Below the pieces are notes generated by a model, which had not been told where the DNA came from, searched no databases, and was given only the letters and a program-made list of their open reading frames with translations. 48,944 nt of DNA from Candidatus Nomurabacteria bacterium (lineage in GTDB: Bacteria; Patescibacteriota; Minisyncoccia; Phycocordibacterales; SBAW01). The position numbers were made by a program, and so were the translations under genes. The stretch spans positions 1-48,944 of the forward strand of contig CALREW010000004.1 in the NCBI GenBank assembly GCA_943356415.1, in the 5' to 3' direction. Positions 22,799 through 32,164 of this stretch are shown piece by piece. How positions within the stretch are numbered: the stretch's first letter is position 1; every line of letters starts with the position of its first letter.

Positions 22799-24721
22799 AT
22801 GGCAGACGATCGTGACGCTGTGGAGCGCATGCAGGACACGCTCTATTCGCGCACTGCAAAAACCGGCATACGCCCTCGCACTCCACTTCCGGGTGTTGGT
22901 GTAGAGAAGCCGCAAGGCTGGAAGCACGATGAACCGGACGCAGCTTCTGCGGCGTATGTGCCAAGAGAGCCAAAAAGACCTTTTCCGCTCATGTCGCTTT
23001 TTCTTGGGGCAATCGCCTTTTTCGTCATAGCTGCGGGCATTGCGGCGTATACCTTTATTTATGGGGGAAATACGGTCTCGACGAGCAATATTGAAGTTTC
23101 CATCCTCGGACCATCACTGCTTGATGGAGGAAAGGATGCGGAGTTTGAGGTGAGCGTATACAACCGAAACGCCGCGCCGTTACAGCTTGCAGACTTGGTT
23201 ATTGAATATCCGGAAGGAACGCGCAGCTCAAAAGACTTAACCGCAGCTCTCCCAAGTGAGCGCATATCATTTGGGACCATTGAGTCAGGTGCTCGGATGA
23301 AGCAGACGGTGCACGCGGTTCTCTTTGGAGAGCAAGGGTCCAAGAAGCGCATACTCGCAACGCTCGAGTATCGCGTTGCGGGCAGTAACGCTATTTTCGT
23401 AAAAGAAGCAGAGCTCAATGTCATTCTTGGAGCGTCCCCGGTATCTATTAGTATTGATGGCCCTGACGAAGCGGTGTCCGGTCAAGAAGTGAAATTTGTC
23501 GTTTCCGTTCGTTCAAATGCACAAACACCCATTAAGAGTGTGGCGCTTGAAGCACAGTACCCGTTTGGATTTTCAATAACAGGCTCTGACCCCGAGACGT
23601 CGGTTGGCGAAAATATCTGGCAGCTTGGCGACTTGGAACCGGGGAAAGAAAAGAAAGTAACCATTACCGGGCTTATCGACGGCCAAGATAACGAGGAGCG
23701 GGTATTCCGTTTCCTTGCAGGAACTGAAGAGGATAAAACTGCTGCGCGCATCGCTGTTCCATACCTTACCGTGCCAAAGCCTCTGACGCTGAAGAGACCG
23801 TTTGTGGGAGGAACACTCACCATCAATGGAGATCAAGGGAAAACGGTTGTCGTTGAATCAGGCGGCACGGTACGCGGACAGATCGCATGGAAGAATAATC
23901 TCGATACTGAGGTGCAAGATTTAGTTATCGAAGCGAAGTTTTCTGGACAGGCCCTCGATAAAGGTTCTGTTATTGCTTCGCGTGGATTCTATCGTTCGCT
24001 TGATTCGACTATTGTTTGGAGCAAGGACGATGACGCAACCCTGGCTCGCGTTGCTCCTGGTGAAAGTGGTACGGTAGATTTTTCTTTCACGGCGCGCGGT
24101 TCGTCAGGCACTTCTGTTATCACCAACCCAGAGATGCAGATATCGGTATCGGTCTCTGGTAAGCGCACGAGCGCAGAGAACGTCTCAGATACCATTTCAT
24201 CTGCATTTAGCAAGACGATACGAGTGGGTTCAGCGCTTGTTGTTGGTACGCGAACCCGACATTCTTCTGGACCGATCCAAAATACGGGGCCCATGCCGCC
24301 TAAGGCAGAACAAGAAACCACCTACACCGTTACGTGGAGTGTGAAGAATCCTTCAAATACCATCTCAAACACCAAAGCATCGGCAACACTCCCAAGTTAT
24401 GTGCGGTATATCGGGGCTTCTACTCCAAGCAATGAGGGAGTCTCCTATGACGATCGTAGTCGAACGGTTACTTGGAATCTTGGCGATGTGAAAGCCGGAG
24501 TTGGTTTTGCGGCCGCAGCGCGCGAAGTGTCATTTAAAGTGGGGCTCACGCCGAGCACCTCGCAGGTAGGGAGCACCCCAGCGCTCACCGGCCGGGTTGT
24601 CCTCTCAGGGAACGATCGCTTCACTGGCTCTTCCGTTTCGGCTGAAGGCAACCCAGTTACGACCATGATTGCAGGAGGGGAAAACGGCTATTCCGACGGG
24701 ATGGATAGGGTGTCACAATAG
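22799..24721 (+). CDS. Large single-pass extracytoplasmic protein with Ig/CARDB-like repeats
   Basis: 640 aa. A cytoplasmic head of about 60 residues, rich in Pro and charges, is followed by one membrane helix (FPLMSLFLGAIAFFVIAAGIAAYTFIYGG). A long outer part follows, built from repeated beta-sandwich modules of the DUF11/CARDB kind (YNRNAAPLQLADLVIEYPEG; WKNNLDTEVQDLVIEAKF; WSVKNPSNTISNTKASATLP). Such modules usually act in adhesion or as spacers. Possibly an envelope scaffold. It lies 14 bp before a membrane-anchored protease. TATACT (with upstream TG) ends 8 nt before the ATG. Confidence 0.75.
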   Translation: MADDRDAVERMQDTLYSRTAKTGIRPRTPLPGVGVEKPQGWKHDEPDAASAAYVPREPKRPFPLMSLFLGAIAFFVIAAGIAAYTFIYGGNTVSTSNIEVSILGPSLLDGGKDAEFEVSVYNRNAAPLQLADLVIEYPEGTRSSKDLTAALPSERISFGTIESGARMKQTVHAVLFGEQGSKKRILATLEYRVAGSNAIFVKEAELNVILGASPVSISIDGPDEAVSGQEVKFVVSVRSNAQTPIKSVALEAQYPFGFSITGSDPETSVGENIWQLGDLEPGKEKKVTITGLIDGQDNEERVFRFLAGTEEDKTAARIAVPYLTVPKPLTLKRPFVGGTLTINGDQGKTVVVESGGTVRGQIAWKNNLDTEVQDLVIEAKFSGQALDKGSVIASRGFYRSLDSTIVWSKDDDATLARVAPGESGTVDFSFTARGSSGTSVITNPEMQISVSVSGKRTSAENVSDTISSAFSKTIRVGSALVVGTRTRHSSGPIQNTGPMPPKAEQETTYTVTWSVKNPSNTISNTKASATLPSYVRYIGASTPSNEGVSYDDRSRTVTWNLGDVKAGVGFAAAAREVSFKVGLTPSTSQVGSTPALTGRVVLSGNDRFTGSSVSAEGNPVTTMIAGGENGYSDGMDRVSQ

Positions 24722-24735
24722 AAGGGTACTAGCGC

Positions 24736-26268
24736 ATGCCACCATTTCAAGTAAATAACGTGCCGACATCCCCAGCACCTGTGACATCTCCTCCTGTGCG
24801 TAGGGGGAAGAAGGTCGTGCTTATTTGTATTCTCTTTGTTCTGCTTGCTGCACTGATTGCAGGGGGGTTTTTTGCTGTACGGAAAGGGTACGGTTTAACA
24901 TTGTATGAATCAGTGAGGTCTTTCTTTGGGAAAAAAGCGGTAGAAAAGAGCATCATCGATTTCATAAAAGAAGATTATATGCAATCGGTGGTGTTGGTTG
25001 CGTGTGTTGATAAAACTGGTACTGAAACTGGGCATGGGTCAGGGCTTTATTCAGTTGACCAGGCAGGTAACCCTATTGTTGAGACAAATTCTCACGTGGT
25101 CCTGGCTCCAGACGGGGAATTTTACGGATGCAACGTTTATTTTCCTCGATTGCCATCTGGTGAGTTCTACAGCGCGGCATATTTCTCGGATAGCGTGCAA
25201 ATGTATTACAACCGCCAGAGCAATATTGAAGGGTCGCTTATAGAAGGTCTTGATTACGCAGTCTTAACTCTGAAATCAGCGTATAAGACTGCCAATGGCG
25301 TGTCTTATCCTTTTCCGCCCGTAGCGCGCAGCGCGTACGATACTGAGATTGAAGTATGTAAAGAGCTGAAGGAGATTCAGCTTACCGACCCTCTTTTGAT
25401 GCTCGGCTATCCTGGGAATTTGGCCAATAAGTCAATTACTGTGACAAACGGTATTGTCAGTGGCATCGCTGACGACGGCAAGATTAAAGTTTCTGCTATT
25501 ACAAATCCGGGTGTTTCTGGGGGCATTGTTATATCTCCGGTAACAGGTTGTTTGATGGGGATCCCAACGGAAGTCTTTAGGGGCTTTGGTGGAGGTGTGG
25601 GGTACATCATCTCTGCGTACTACAAAGATGCATTTATTGCTGGTTTGACCGGGGAAGGTACGTACGGCACAAGGAAAGGTTCTGAGCGGATGGTGCCATA
25701 TACGGCACCGAGCGGCACAGTGTTTGTCCGCCCAGAATTTTGGTCAAGCGAGCCAATACCCCAGCAGTCGATCATCATAAATGAAAATAGCCGCATCGGA
25801 CTTCTGCCTGGGTTTACTATGGAAGTTCTCGACGACGGCAAAAATGTACGCATAACGAACCCTGGTGGCGTAAAGTTCAGTGCTCCACGTGAAGATATCT
25901 TCGATGAATCATTTGCAAACTTTAGATTCTTGGAAGGGCCGCTTCCTGGTGGAAGTGTGCGAGGTTCCTTCGATGCTGTGTTACAAGGTATCGATTTCCT
26001 TTACGGAGGCACTCAAGAAGTAACCAAGCCGCTCGCGTTCTCATCAACGAAAGACGGATATCCGCTAGCCTCTTTTTCCTACCGGGTTGCCTACTCTTCA
26101 GGAACGGTAACCTTTTTCAAACACTTGATGATATTTGCCCATGGCCGGCTGTATCAATTCATAGCAAGCGTGTCTCTTAACCCAGATGTACAGAAGGATT
26201 TTGATAAAGACTACAAACCCATTCTCGACAAGCTTGAGCAAGTAGCAGACTCCATCGAGATACGATAA
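24736..26268 (+). CDS. Membrane-anchored trypsin-like serine protease
   Basis: 510 aa. A Pro-rich N-terminus and one membrane helix (about 27-47) lead to an outer domain with a chymotrypsin-fold triad. The triad is H120 in ETNSHVVL, D173 in LDYAVLTL and S261 in NPGVSGGIV, as in HtrA-like S1C proteases. There is no recognisable PDZ domain; the C-terminal 200 residues form an unassigned beta-rich domain. It probably cleaves envelope or exported proteins. It follows the Ig-repeat protein with a short gap, suggesting that the two work together. Confidence 0.85.
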   Translation: MPPFQVNNVPTSPAPVTSPPVRRGKKVVLICILFVLLAALIAGGFFAVRKGYGLTLYESVRSFFGKKAVEKSIIDFIKEDYMQSVVLVACVDKTGTETGHGSGLYSVDQAGNPIVETNSHVVLAPDGEFYGCNVYFPRLPSGEFYSAAYFSDSVQMYYNRQSNIEGSLIEGLDYAVLTLKSAYKTANGVSYPFPPVARSAYDTEIEVCKELKEIQLTDPLLMLGYPGNLANKSITVTNGIVSGIADDGKIKVSAITNPGVSGGIVISPVTGCLMGIPTEVFRGFGGGVGYIISAYYKDAFIAGLTGEGTYGTRKGSERMVPYTAPSGTVFVRPEFWSSEPIPQQSIIINENSRIGLLPGFTMEVLDDGKNVRITNPGGVKFSAPREDIFDESFANFRFLEGPLPGGSVRGSFDAVLQGIDFLYGGTQEVTKPLAFSSTKDGYPLASFSYRVAYSSGTVTFFKHLMIFAHGRLYQFIASVSLNPDVQKDFDKDYKPILDKLEQVADSIEIR

Positions 26269-26277
26269 GGTTTCCCT

Positions 26278-27600
26278 ATGGAATCTCTCGACGCACTCGT
26301 TTCCCTCGCTAAACGCCGAGGTTTTATCTACCAAGGTTCCGAAATTTACGGAGGCCTTGCTGGTACCTGGGATTATGGACCGCTGGGCGTTGCTCTCAAA
26401 AAGAATATAGAGAATCTCTGGTGGAAGCGGTTTGTGTCTGACCGCGAAGATATGTACGGCATGGACGCTGCTATTTTGATGCATCCAAAGGTATGGGAGT
26501 CCTCTGGGCATGTTTCAGGTTTTTCTGACCCGCTCGTTGAGTGCGAGAAGTGCAAGCGCCGTTTTCGAGCAGATCATATTGAAGATACGGAGAAATGTCC
26601 TGAGTGTGGAGGTCGCCTCGGAGAGGCTCGCCAATTCAACATGATGTTCAAAACGTCCGTAGGGGCAATGGAAGACTCCGCGTCAACAGTGTATCTACGT
26701 CCCGAAACTGCAGGCGGTATGTTTGTTAACTTTAAAAATGTTATCGACTCGTTCCATCCGAAACTTCCCTTTGGTCTCGCGCAAATCGGTAAGGCATTTC
26801 GCAATGAGATAACGCCGCGGGATTTTATCTTTCGTGTCCGCGAACTTGAGCAAATGGAAATAGAGTATTTTGTCCGACCCGAGTCTTGGAAGGAACACTT
26901 CGATTTCTTCTTAAAGGAACAACATGATTTTCTTGCAGACGTGGGTCTCTCGAAAGAGAAACTTCATATCGTCGACGTTCCAGAAGCGGATCGTGCTCAC
27001 TATTCGAAACATTCGGTTGATACGGAGTTTGATTTTCCATTTGGGCAGAAAGAGTTGCTCGGGTTGGCCTATCGCACGGACTTTGACCTCAAGAGTCATT
27101 CAGAAGGTTCGGGCACGGAGCTCTCGTATTTTGATGAGGAGACGAAAGAGCGTTTTGTTCCGCATGTTATTGAGCCAACGTTTGGTCTCGGCCGTCTCAT
27201 GCTTGCGGTCCTCTCAGATGCGTATTGCGAGGATGAGCTTGGGGGAGAGAAGCGCGTCTATCTCGCTTTTAAACCTGCGGTTGCGCCGGTGAAAGTGGCA
27301 GTGTTTCCACTCCTTAAAAACAAGCCAGAACTTGTTGCGAAAGCTCGCGAAGTCTACGGAGCTCTTAAAAAGGAATTTGGCGCTGTCGTATTTGACGACA
27401 ACGGTAATATCGGCAAACGCTATCGCCGTCAAGATGAAATAGGCACACCGTGGTGCGTAACCATCGACTTTGATACGCTCGGTGAAGGGGGCGACGCTGT
27501 TTTAAATACGGTGACGGTGCGTGACCGAGATACGGGGGAGCAGAAACGTGTTGCCATCAATGAACTCGCTGCAATGTTTAAAGTCGCACTTTCAGCATGA
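26278..27600 (+). CDS. glyS: Glycyl-tRNA synthetase, dimeric (alpha2) type
   Basis: 440 aa class II enzyme of the archaeal/eukaryotic alpha2 type rather than the alpha2-beta2 bacterial type. Visible are RRGFIYQGSEIYGGLAGTWDYGPLG, the CxxC pairs near 90 and 108 (CEKC and CPEC), motif 2 with FRNEITPRDFIFRVRE, motif 3 with PHVIEPTFGLGR, and a C-terminal anticodon-binding domain (VKVAVFPLLKNKPEL). It overlaps the next gene by 4 nt (ATGA). Confidence 0.96.
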   Translation: MESLDALVSLAKRRGFIYQGSEIYGGLAGTWDYGPLGVALKKNIENLWWKRFVSDREDMYGMDAAILMHPKVWESSGHVSGFSDPLVECEKCKRRFRADHIEDTEKCPECGGRLGEARQFNMMFKTSVGAMEDSASTVYLRPETAGGMFVNFKNVIDSFHPKLPFGLAQIGKAFRNEITPRDFIFRVRELEQMEIEYFVRPESWKEHFDFFLKEQHDFLADVGLSKEKLHIVDVPEADRAHYSKHSVDTEFDFPFGQKELLGLAYRTDFDLKSHSEGSGTELSYFDEETKERFVPHVIEPTFGLGRLMLAVLSDAYCEDELGGEKRVYLAFKPAVAPVKVAVFPLLKNKPELVAKAREVYGALKKEFGAVVFDDNGNIGKRYRRQDEIGTPWCVTIDFDTLGEGGDAVLNTVTVRDRDTGEQKRVAINELAAMFKVALSA

Positions 27601-28658
27601 AGGAAAACAAACACATCTCAATAAATATCGCGCCTGGAAGTATTATCACCGCCCTTCTATTTATTTTAGGGCTGGGGCTCCTTTTTTACTTGCGTGATCT
27701 GGTTCTCATTGTTCTTACTGCCATTGTTTTTGCTTCTGCCATTGAGCCGGGAGTCCACTTCTTCATGAAGCACAAGATTAACCGGCTCCTCTCAGTTCTC
27801 TTGGTGTATCTCCTCACGGTCTTTTTTATCGGGACGATAGGATTTATTTTCATCCCACCGGTTCTTGACGATGCGGCAACATTTCTCACGAACCTACCTA
27901 CAACGCTGCAAACCATAGAATTCTCAAGCGGCTTCTCGAGTGGCGTCCCAGGTGCCATCGTCAATGACTTCTCGCCAATGCAGTTTGCCAATGCAATACG
28001 TTCGTCGTTCGCGTCTTTTACGGGCGGTCTATTTTCGACGCTCTCAGCCTTTTTTGGAGGTATTATTAGCCTCGGTCTTATCATTGTTTTCTCTTTCTAC
28101 TTCGCAGTGCAAGAGACGGGCATTGATGACTTTTTGCGTCTCGTTGTGCCGGTGAGACACCAAGACTACGCGCTCTCCCTCTGGAAGCGTTCTCAAGAAA
28201 AAATAGGGAAGTGGATGCAGGGACAGCTTCTTTTGGCAGTGCTTGTTGGAGTGCTTCTCTACCTCGGCCTCGTTATCTTAGGTGTCCCGTATGCACTTCT
28301 CCTGGCGGTCCTTGCCGCACTCTTCGAACTTATTCCTGTCTTCGGACAGTTTTTGGCTGCCGTGCCTGCAATTGCAGTCTCGTTTGCTGACGGTGGAGCT
28401 ACCGCGGCGCTCCTTGTTGTGGGGCTCTACGTCATTGTTCAGCAATTTGAGAGTAATCTCATCTATCCTTTGGTGGTCAAAAAAGTAGTTGGCGTGCCGC
28501 CAATACTGGTTATCCTCGCGCTTCTTATCGGCGGGGCGCTTGCTGGGTTCCTGGGGATATTACTTTCTGTGCCAATTGCCGCGGCGCTTCAAGAGTTCAT
28601 AAACGACGTTCAAAAAAGCAAAGAGCGTGAGCTCGCCCGTTTAAGGAGCGATGAGTAA
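27597..28658 (+). CDS. AI-2E family transporter (PerM-like permease)
   Basis: 353 aa with about eight membrane helices. The family pattern is visible: an N-terminal pair of helices, a hydrophilic middle part, then GKWMQGQLLLAVLVGVLLYLGL, LAALFELIPVFGQFLAAVPA and NLIYPLVVKKVVGVPPILVILALLIGG. Members export varied small molecules or ions. The autoinducer-2 role is shown for only a few, so the substrate is open here. It overlaps glyS by 4 nt and metG by 8 nt, within one operon. Confidence 0.9.
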   Translation: MKENKHISINIAPGSIITALLFILGLGLLFYLRDLVLIVLTAIVFASAIEPGVHFFMKHKINRLLSVLLVYLLTVFFIGTIGFIFIPPVLDDAATFLTNLPTTLQTIEFSSGFSSGVPGAIVNDFSPMQFANAIRSSFASFTGGLFSTLSAFFGGIISLGLIIVFSFYFAVQETGIDDFLRLVVPVRHQDYALSLWKRSQEKIGKWMQGQLLLAVLVGVLLYLGLVILGVPYALLLAVLAALFELIPVFGQFLAAVPAIAVSFADGGATAALLVVGLYVIVQQFESNLIYPLVVKKVVGVPPILVILALLIGGALAGFLGILLSVPIAAALQEFINDVQKSKERELARLRSDE

Positions 28659-30081
28659 GTTCTATCTCACAACGACCCTGCCGTATGTAAACTCGGATCC
28701 GCATATCGGGTTCGCTCTCGAACTTGTAAGTGCTGACGCTGTTGCACGCTTTCGTCGACTTATGGGCGATGAGGTCTTTTTCTCGACGGGTACCGATGAA
28801 CATGGACAGAAGATCTTGGAGACGGCCGAGCGTGCCGGCGAGGAGGTGCAGGCATACGTCGACCGCTACGCCGCAGAGTTCAAAAAGTTGCAGAAAGCGC
28901 TTGATGTAAGCAACGATAGATTTATACGCACTACCGACCCGCAGCACATGGCAGCTGCGCAGGAGATGTGGCGCCGGTGCGAAAAGGCAGGGGATATATA
29001 CAAGAAGTCTTACAAAGGCCTCTATTGTGTGGGGTGTGAGATGTTTAAGTCAGAAAAGGATGTAAACGAAGCGGGACGCTGTACGCTACACCCAAATGCT
29101 GAGTTGGTAACGCTCGAAGAAGAAAATTATTTCTTCCGTCTCAGTGCGTACCAAGATCGGCTTATTGAATACCTCTCTCGCGAGAACTCGATATTGCCCG
29201 CATGGCGCCGTGAAGAAGCACTCAATTTTGTGAAAGGAGGACTTGAAGATTTCAGCATTTCTCGCGAAAAAGCGCGTCTCTCGTGGGGTATCCCGGTGCC
29301 AGGAGATGAGACTCAGGTTATGTATGTGTGGTTTGACGCCCTCACCAACTACATATCAACGCTCGGTTGGCCTGAGGACGGTGAAAGTAATTTTAAGAAT
29401 TTCTGGGCAGAGGGTGAGGTGGTGCAGATGGCAGGCAAAGATCAAGTACGTTTCCAATCTCTGATGTGGCAGGCAATGCTTATGTCTGCGCAGGTGAAGA
29501 ATACGGATACGGTGGTCTACCACGGCTTCATTACTTCGGGAGGACAGAAAATGAGCAAGAGTTTGGGTAATGTCATCAACCCACTCGATTTGGTGAATGA
29601 GTATGGAACGGATGCAGTTCGGTATTTCTTACTCCGCCACGTACACCCGTTTGAGGATAGTGACGTGACAGCGGAACGCATTAAAGAGTCATACAACGCA
29701 CACCTCGCCAACGGTCTCGGTAATGTCGTCTCTCGTGTTATGACCATGGCACAAACTCATCTTGATGAACCGGTCATGCTGGAAACGAATACCATCCCCG
29801 AGGACTTTAAGCAGGCGATGAAGGAATTCCGCGTTAATGATGCGTGTGATGTTGTCTGGCAGTGGGTAGCACGGCTCGATCAGCGGATTGCTGAAGAGAA
29901 GCCTTTTGCGCTTGTAAAGGAAGATCCGCAGAAGGCTAAGGCACTTATTTCTGAACTTGCGCGTGAGGTTTACACCATTGGGCGCATGCTCAACCCGTTA
30001 ATGCCGAAAACGAGTGCGGCAATTAAAGAAGCGGTCAAAGCAAACAAAAAGCCGGAGAATCTGTTTCCTCGCAAAGAGTAG
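28651..30081 (+). CDS. metG: Methionyl-tRNA synthetase
   Basis: 476 aa class I enzyme. TTTLPYVNSDPHIGFAL holds the HIGH-type motif (HIGF) and the KMSKSLGNVI motif is exact. A CVGC pair with a later Cys and His form a reduced knuckle domain. The C-terminal helical anticodon-binding region follows, without the extra dimerisation (EMAP-like) domain. It overlaps the permease gene by 8 nt and is followed 1 bp later by tatD, as in many bacteria. Confidence 0.96.
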   Translation: MSKFYLTTTLPYVNSDPHIGFALELVSADAVARFRRLMGDEVFFSTGTDEHGQKILETAERAGEEVQAYVDRYAAEFKKLQKALDVSNDRFIRTTDPQHMAAAQEMWRRCEKAGDIYKKSYKGLYCVGCEMFKSEKDVNEAGRCTLHPNAELVTLEEENYFFRLSAYQDRLIEYLSRENSILPAWRREEALNFVKGGLEDFSISREKARLSWGIPVPGDETQVMYVWFDALTNYISTLGWPEDGESNFKNFWAEGEVVQMAGKDQVRFQSLMWQAMLMSAQVKNTDTVVYHGFITSGGQKMSKSLGNVINPLDLVNEYGTDAVRYFLLRHVHPFEDSDVTAERIKESYNAHLANGLGNVVSRVMTMAQTHLDEPVMLETNTIPEDFKQAMKEFRVNDACDVVWQWVARLDQRIAEEKPFALVKEDPQKAKALISELAREVYTIGRMLNPLMPKTSAAIKEAVKANKKPENLFPRKE

Positions 30082-30082
30082 T

Positions 30083-30883
30083 ATGGTTGTTCGCTACTTC
30101 GACGCGCATAGCCACGTTCATTTTTCGCAATTCACTGACGATATTAGTGAGGTGCTCACGCGCATGCGTGAAGCAGGCGTCTCGACAATCACGGTGGGAT
30201 GCGACCACGTTACTTCACACGCTGCACGGGATTTTGCGCACGCATACGGCCTTTATGCAACGGCGGGACTTCATCCATCGGATAATCGCGCTGAACCGCT
30301 TGATGAAGAGGGGATACGAGAGCTTTTGAAAGACGAACGCGTTGTTGCGGTGGGGGAATGTGGACTGGATTACTCTAGACTTGGAGAGAATCCAGATGAA
30401 GAGAAAGAAAGACAGAAAGATGTTTTTCGTCGGCAAGTAGCCTTGGCGGTTGAAGCTGACAAGCCTGTGATGATCCACTGCCGTGCATCAGGAAAGGACG
30501 CTGAACAGAACACTGACGCGCACGAAGACTGTCTCGCGATACTAAAAGAGTTTCCTGGCGTCCGGCCAATTCTCCACTTCTTCACTGGCTCGCCAGAAAT
30601 CGCTGCCAAATATTCAGCGCTCGACGCCTACTTCTCATTCTCTGGTGTTGTGACCTTTGCCCCGATGTATAACGCCACAATCTTGGCGGTGCCCATTAAT
30701 CGCATACTTACCGAGACCGATGCGCCGTATGCGTCACCTGCGCCCTATCGCGGGAAGCGCAACGAACCTGCCTATATTGTCGAAACTCTCAACTACATAG
30801 CCGATACCCGAGGTCTGCCTGAGGAGGAAATGAGGGAGCGGGTACTTAAAAATGTCCAAGAAGCGTTTGGCATTTCTCTATAA
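30083..30883 (+). CDS. tatD: TatD family metal-dependent deoxyribonuclease
   Basis: 266 aa TIM-barrel hydrolase. Metal ligands are visible in order: HSH at residues 9-11 (DAHSHVH), the Glu of GECGLDY, His in VMIHCRASG, His in ILHFFTGSPE and Asp in TETDAPYASP. TatD enzymes are 3'-5' exonucleases involved in DNA repair and degradation. ATG 30083 follows the metG stop (TAGT-ATG), so it is probably translated by reinitiation. Confidence 0.93.
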   Translation: MVVRYFDAHSHVHFSQFTDDISEVLTRMREAGVSTITVGCDHVTSHAARDFAHAYGLYATAGLHPSDNRAEPLDEEGIRELLKDERVVAVGECGLDYSRLGENPDEEKERQKDVFRRQVALAVEADKPVMIHCRASGKDAEQNTDAHEDCLAILKEFPGVRPILHFFTGSPEIAAKYSALDAYFSFSGVVTFAPMYNATILAVPINRILTETDAPYASPAPYRGKRNEPAYIVETLNYIADTRGLPEEEMRERVLKNVQEAFGISL

Positions 30884-30928
30884 GGTACGGTTGTAAGCCT
30901 GCGTCTGGCCTGGTATAGTGCGGCGCGT

Positions 30929-31459
30929 ATGAGTAATACAGAAGTCCAGGAGGCAAGCGACCTTCGAGTGTACGAGGTGGGATTCCACCTTCTCCCGAAG
31001 ATCGCCGAGGCAGAAATGCCTGCCGAGGTAGAGAAGATCAAAGCGATTCTCTCAACCCACGGTGCTTCGGTCATCGCAGAGGAAACTCCGCGGATGACCC
31101 AGCTGTCCTACCCGATGTCCCGCGCAGAGGCGGGAAAGAGGGATCGCTATAACCAAGCGTGGTTCGGCTGGGTCAAGTTCGAACTAGATCCGACACAGGT
31201 AAAATCTGTGGAGGAGGAGATCAGCCGAATGGTCACGATCTTGAGAATGATTATTATTTCGACGGTTCGAGAATCGACCCGTAGCAGCAAGTTGTTTGTC
31301 TCCGAGCGCCCTATGGGTGAGGCGATAAAGAAGCCTGAGATGCATAAGGGAGAGGGTAAAAAGCTTTCTGACGCTGAGATAGACACTGCGGTAGATGAGT
31401 TGGTTGCCGGCACAGAAGAGCCTGCCGCCGCTGTGGCCGAGACTGAGGTAGCAGCCTAA
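30929..31459 (+). CDS. rpsF: 30S ribosomal protein S6 (bS6) with long tail
   Basis: 176 aa, compared with about 95-135 for most S6. The N-terminal ferredoxin-like domain is clear (LRVYEVGFHLLP, LSYPMSRAEAGKRDRYNQAWFGWVKFEL). After residue 125 comes a charged extension ending in an acidic, Ala-rich tail. S6 binds S18 in the 30S platform. The order rpsF-ssb-rpsR is the classical operon. TATAGT ends 9 nt before the ATG. Confidence 0.9.
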   Translation: MSNTEVQEASDLRVYEVGFHLLPKIAEAEMPAEVEKIKAILSTHGASVIAEETPRMTQLSYPMSRAEAGKRDRYNQAWFGWVKFELDPTQVKSVEEEISRMVTILRMIIISTVRESTRSSKLFVSERPMGEAIKKPEMHKGEGKKLSDAEIDTAVDELVAGTEEPAAAVAETEVAA

Positions 31460-31473
31460 GCTATACTTATCGC

Positions 31474-31923
31474 ATGAATCTCAACAAGGTATTCCTGTTC
31501 GGAAACCTTACACGCGACCCGGAGCTTAAATCGCTTCCGTCGGGCATCCAAGTTGCAAGCTTCGCACTTGCAACCAACCGCCGCACAAAGCGCGACGGGC
31601 GCTGGGAAGACCAAGCAGAGTTCCATAACATCGTTACCTTCGGAAAGACGGCGGAACTTGTCTCGCAATATCTCAAGAAGGGGAGCTCGCTTCTTGTTGA
31701 AGGTCGCATCCAGACTCGCTCATGGGAGAAGGATGGCCACAAGAATTACCGTACTGAAATAATTGCTGAGCGTGTCCAGTTTGGACCTCGCCGCGACGGT
31801 GGGGGAGGTGGAGCGCCTCGTGACACTGAAAGTGCCGCTTCATCTACAACGAGCAAGCCTGCCAAAGAAGACTCGATCGAATATCCTGACGAAGACATTA
31901 ATCCTGAAGATATACCGTTCTAA
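31474..31923 (+). CDS. ssb: Single-stranded DNA-binding protein
   Basis: 149 aa. The N-terminal OB fold starts NKVFLFGNLTRDPELKSLPSG and includes FHNIVTFGKTAELVSQYLKKG and LVEGRIQTRSW. A Gly/Ser-rich linker leads to the acidic tip EDINPEDIPF, which binds partner proteins such as RecO. It has its own TATACT box 6 nt before the ATG, inside the rpsF-rpsR unit, so it can be expressed separately. Confidence 0.96.
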   Translation: MNLNKVFLFGNLTRDPELKSLPSGIQVASFALATNRRTKRDGRWEDQAEFHNIVTFGKTAELVSQYLKKGSSLLVEGRIQTRSWEKDGHKNYRTEIIAERVQFGPRRDGGGGGAPRDTESAASSTTSKPAKEDSIEYPDEDINPEDIPF

Positions 31924-31932
31924 CTAACCACC

Positions 31933-32133
31933 ATGCAAGCTGATTTTTTCTCCAACCACAATATTAAGCACATCGACTACAAGGACACTGAAGTCCTGAA
32001 GCGATTCCTCACCCCGCACGGCCGTCTTATGGCACGTAAGCGCACGAACCTCACAGCCGCGCATCAGCGTGCGTTGGCGACTGCTGTGAAGCGAGCGCGT
32101 TATATGGGGCTGTTGCCTTATTTAGTTCGATAA
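31933..32133 (+). CDS. rpsR: 30S ribosomal protein S18 (bS18)
   Basis: 66 aa, short but complete: IDYKDTEVLKRFLTPHGRLMARKRTNLTAAHQRAL, then a basic helix ending GLLPYLVR. It lacks the Cys-containing N-terminal stretch of many S18. It pairs with S6 (rpsF upstream). The TAA stop is the first triplet of the terminator palindrome. Confidence 0.95.
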   Translation: MQADFFSNHNIKHIDYKDTEVLKRFLTPHGRLMARKRTNLTAAHQRALATAVKRARYMGLLPYLVR

Positions 32134-32164
32134 ACAAAACCGCCCCTAGGGGCGGTTTTGTTTA
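32131..32164. terminator. 34-bp perfect palindrome, bidirectional terminator
   Basis: Arms 32131-32147 and 32148-32164 are exact complements with a CCGCCCC/GGGGCGG core and TTTTGTTT outer parts. It includes the stop codon of rpsR and the final stop of the Nudix frame on the other strand. Confidence 0.88.
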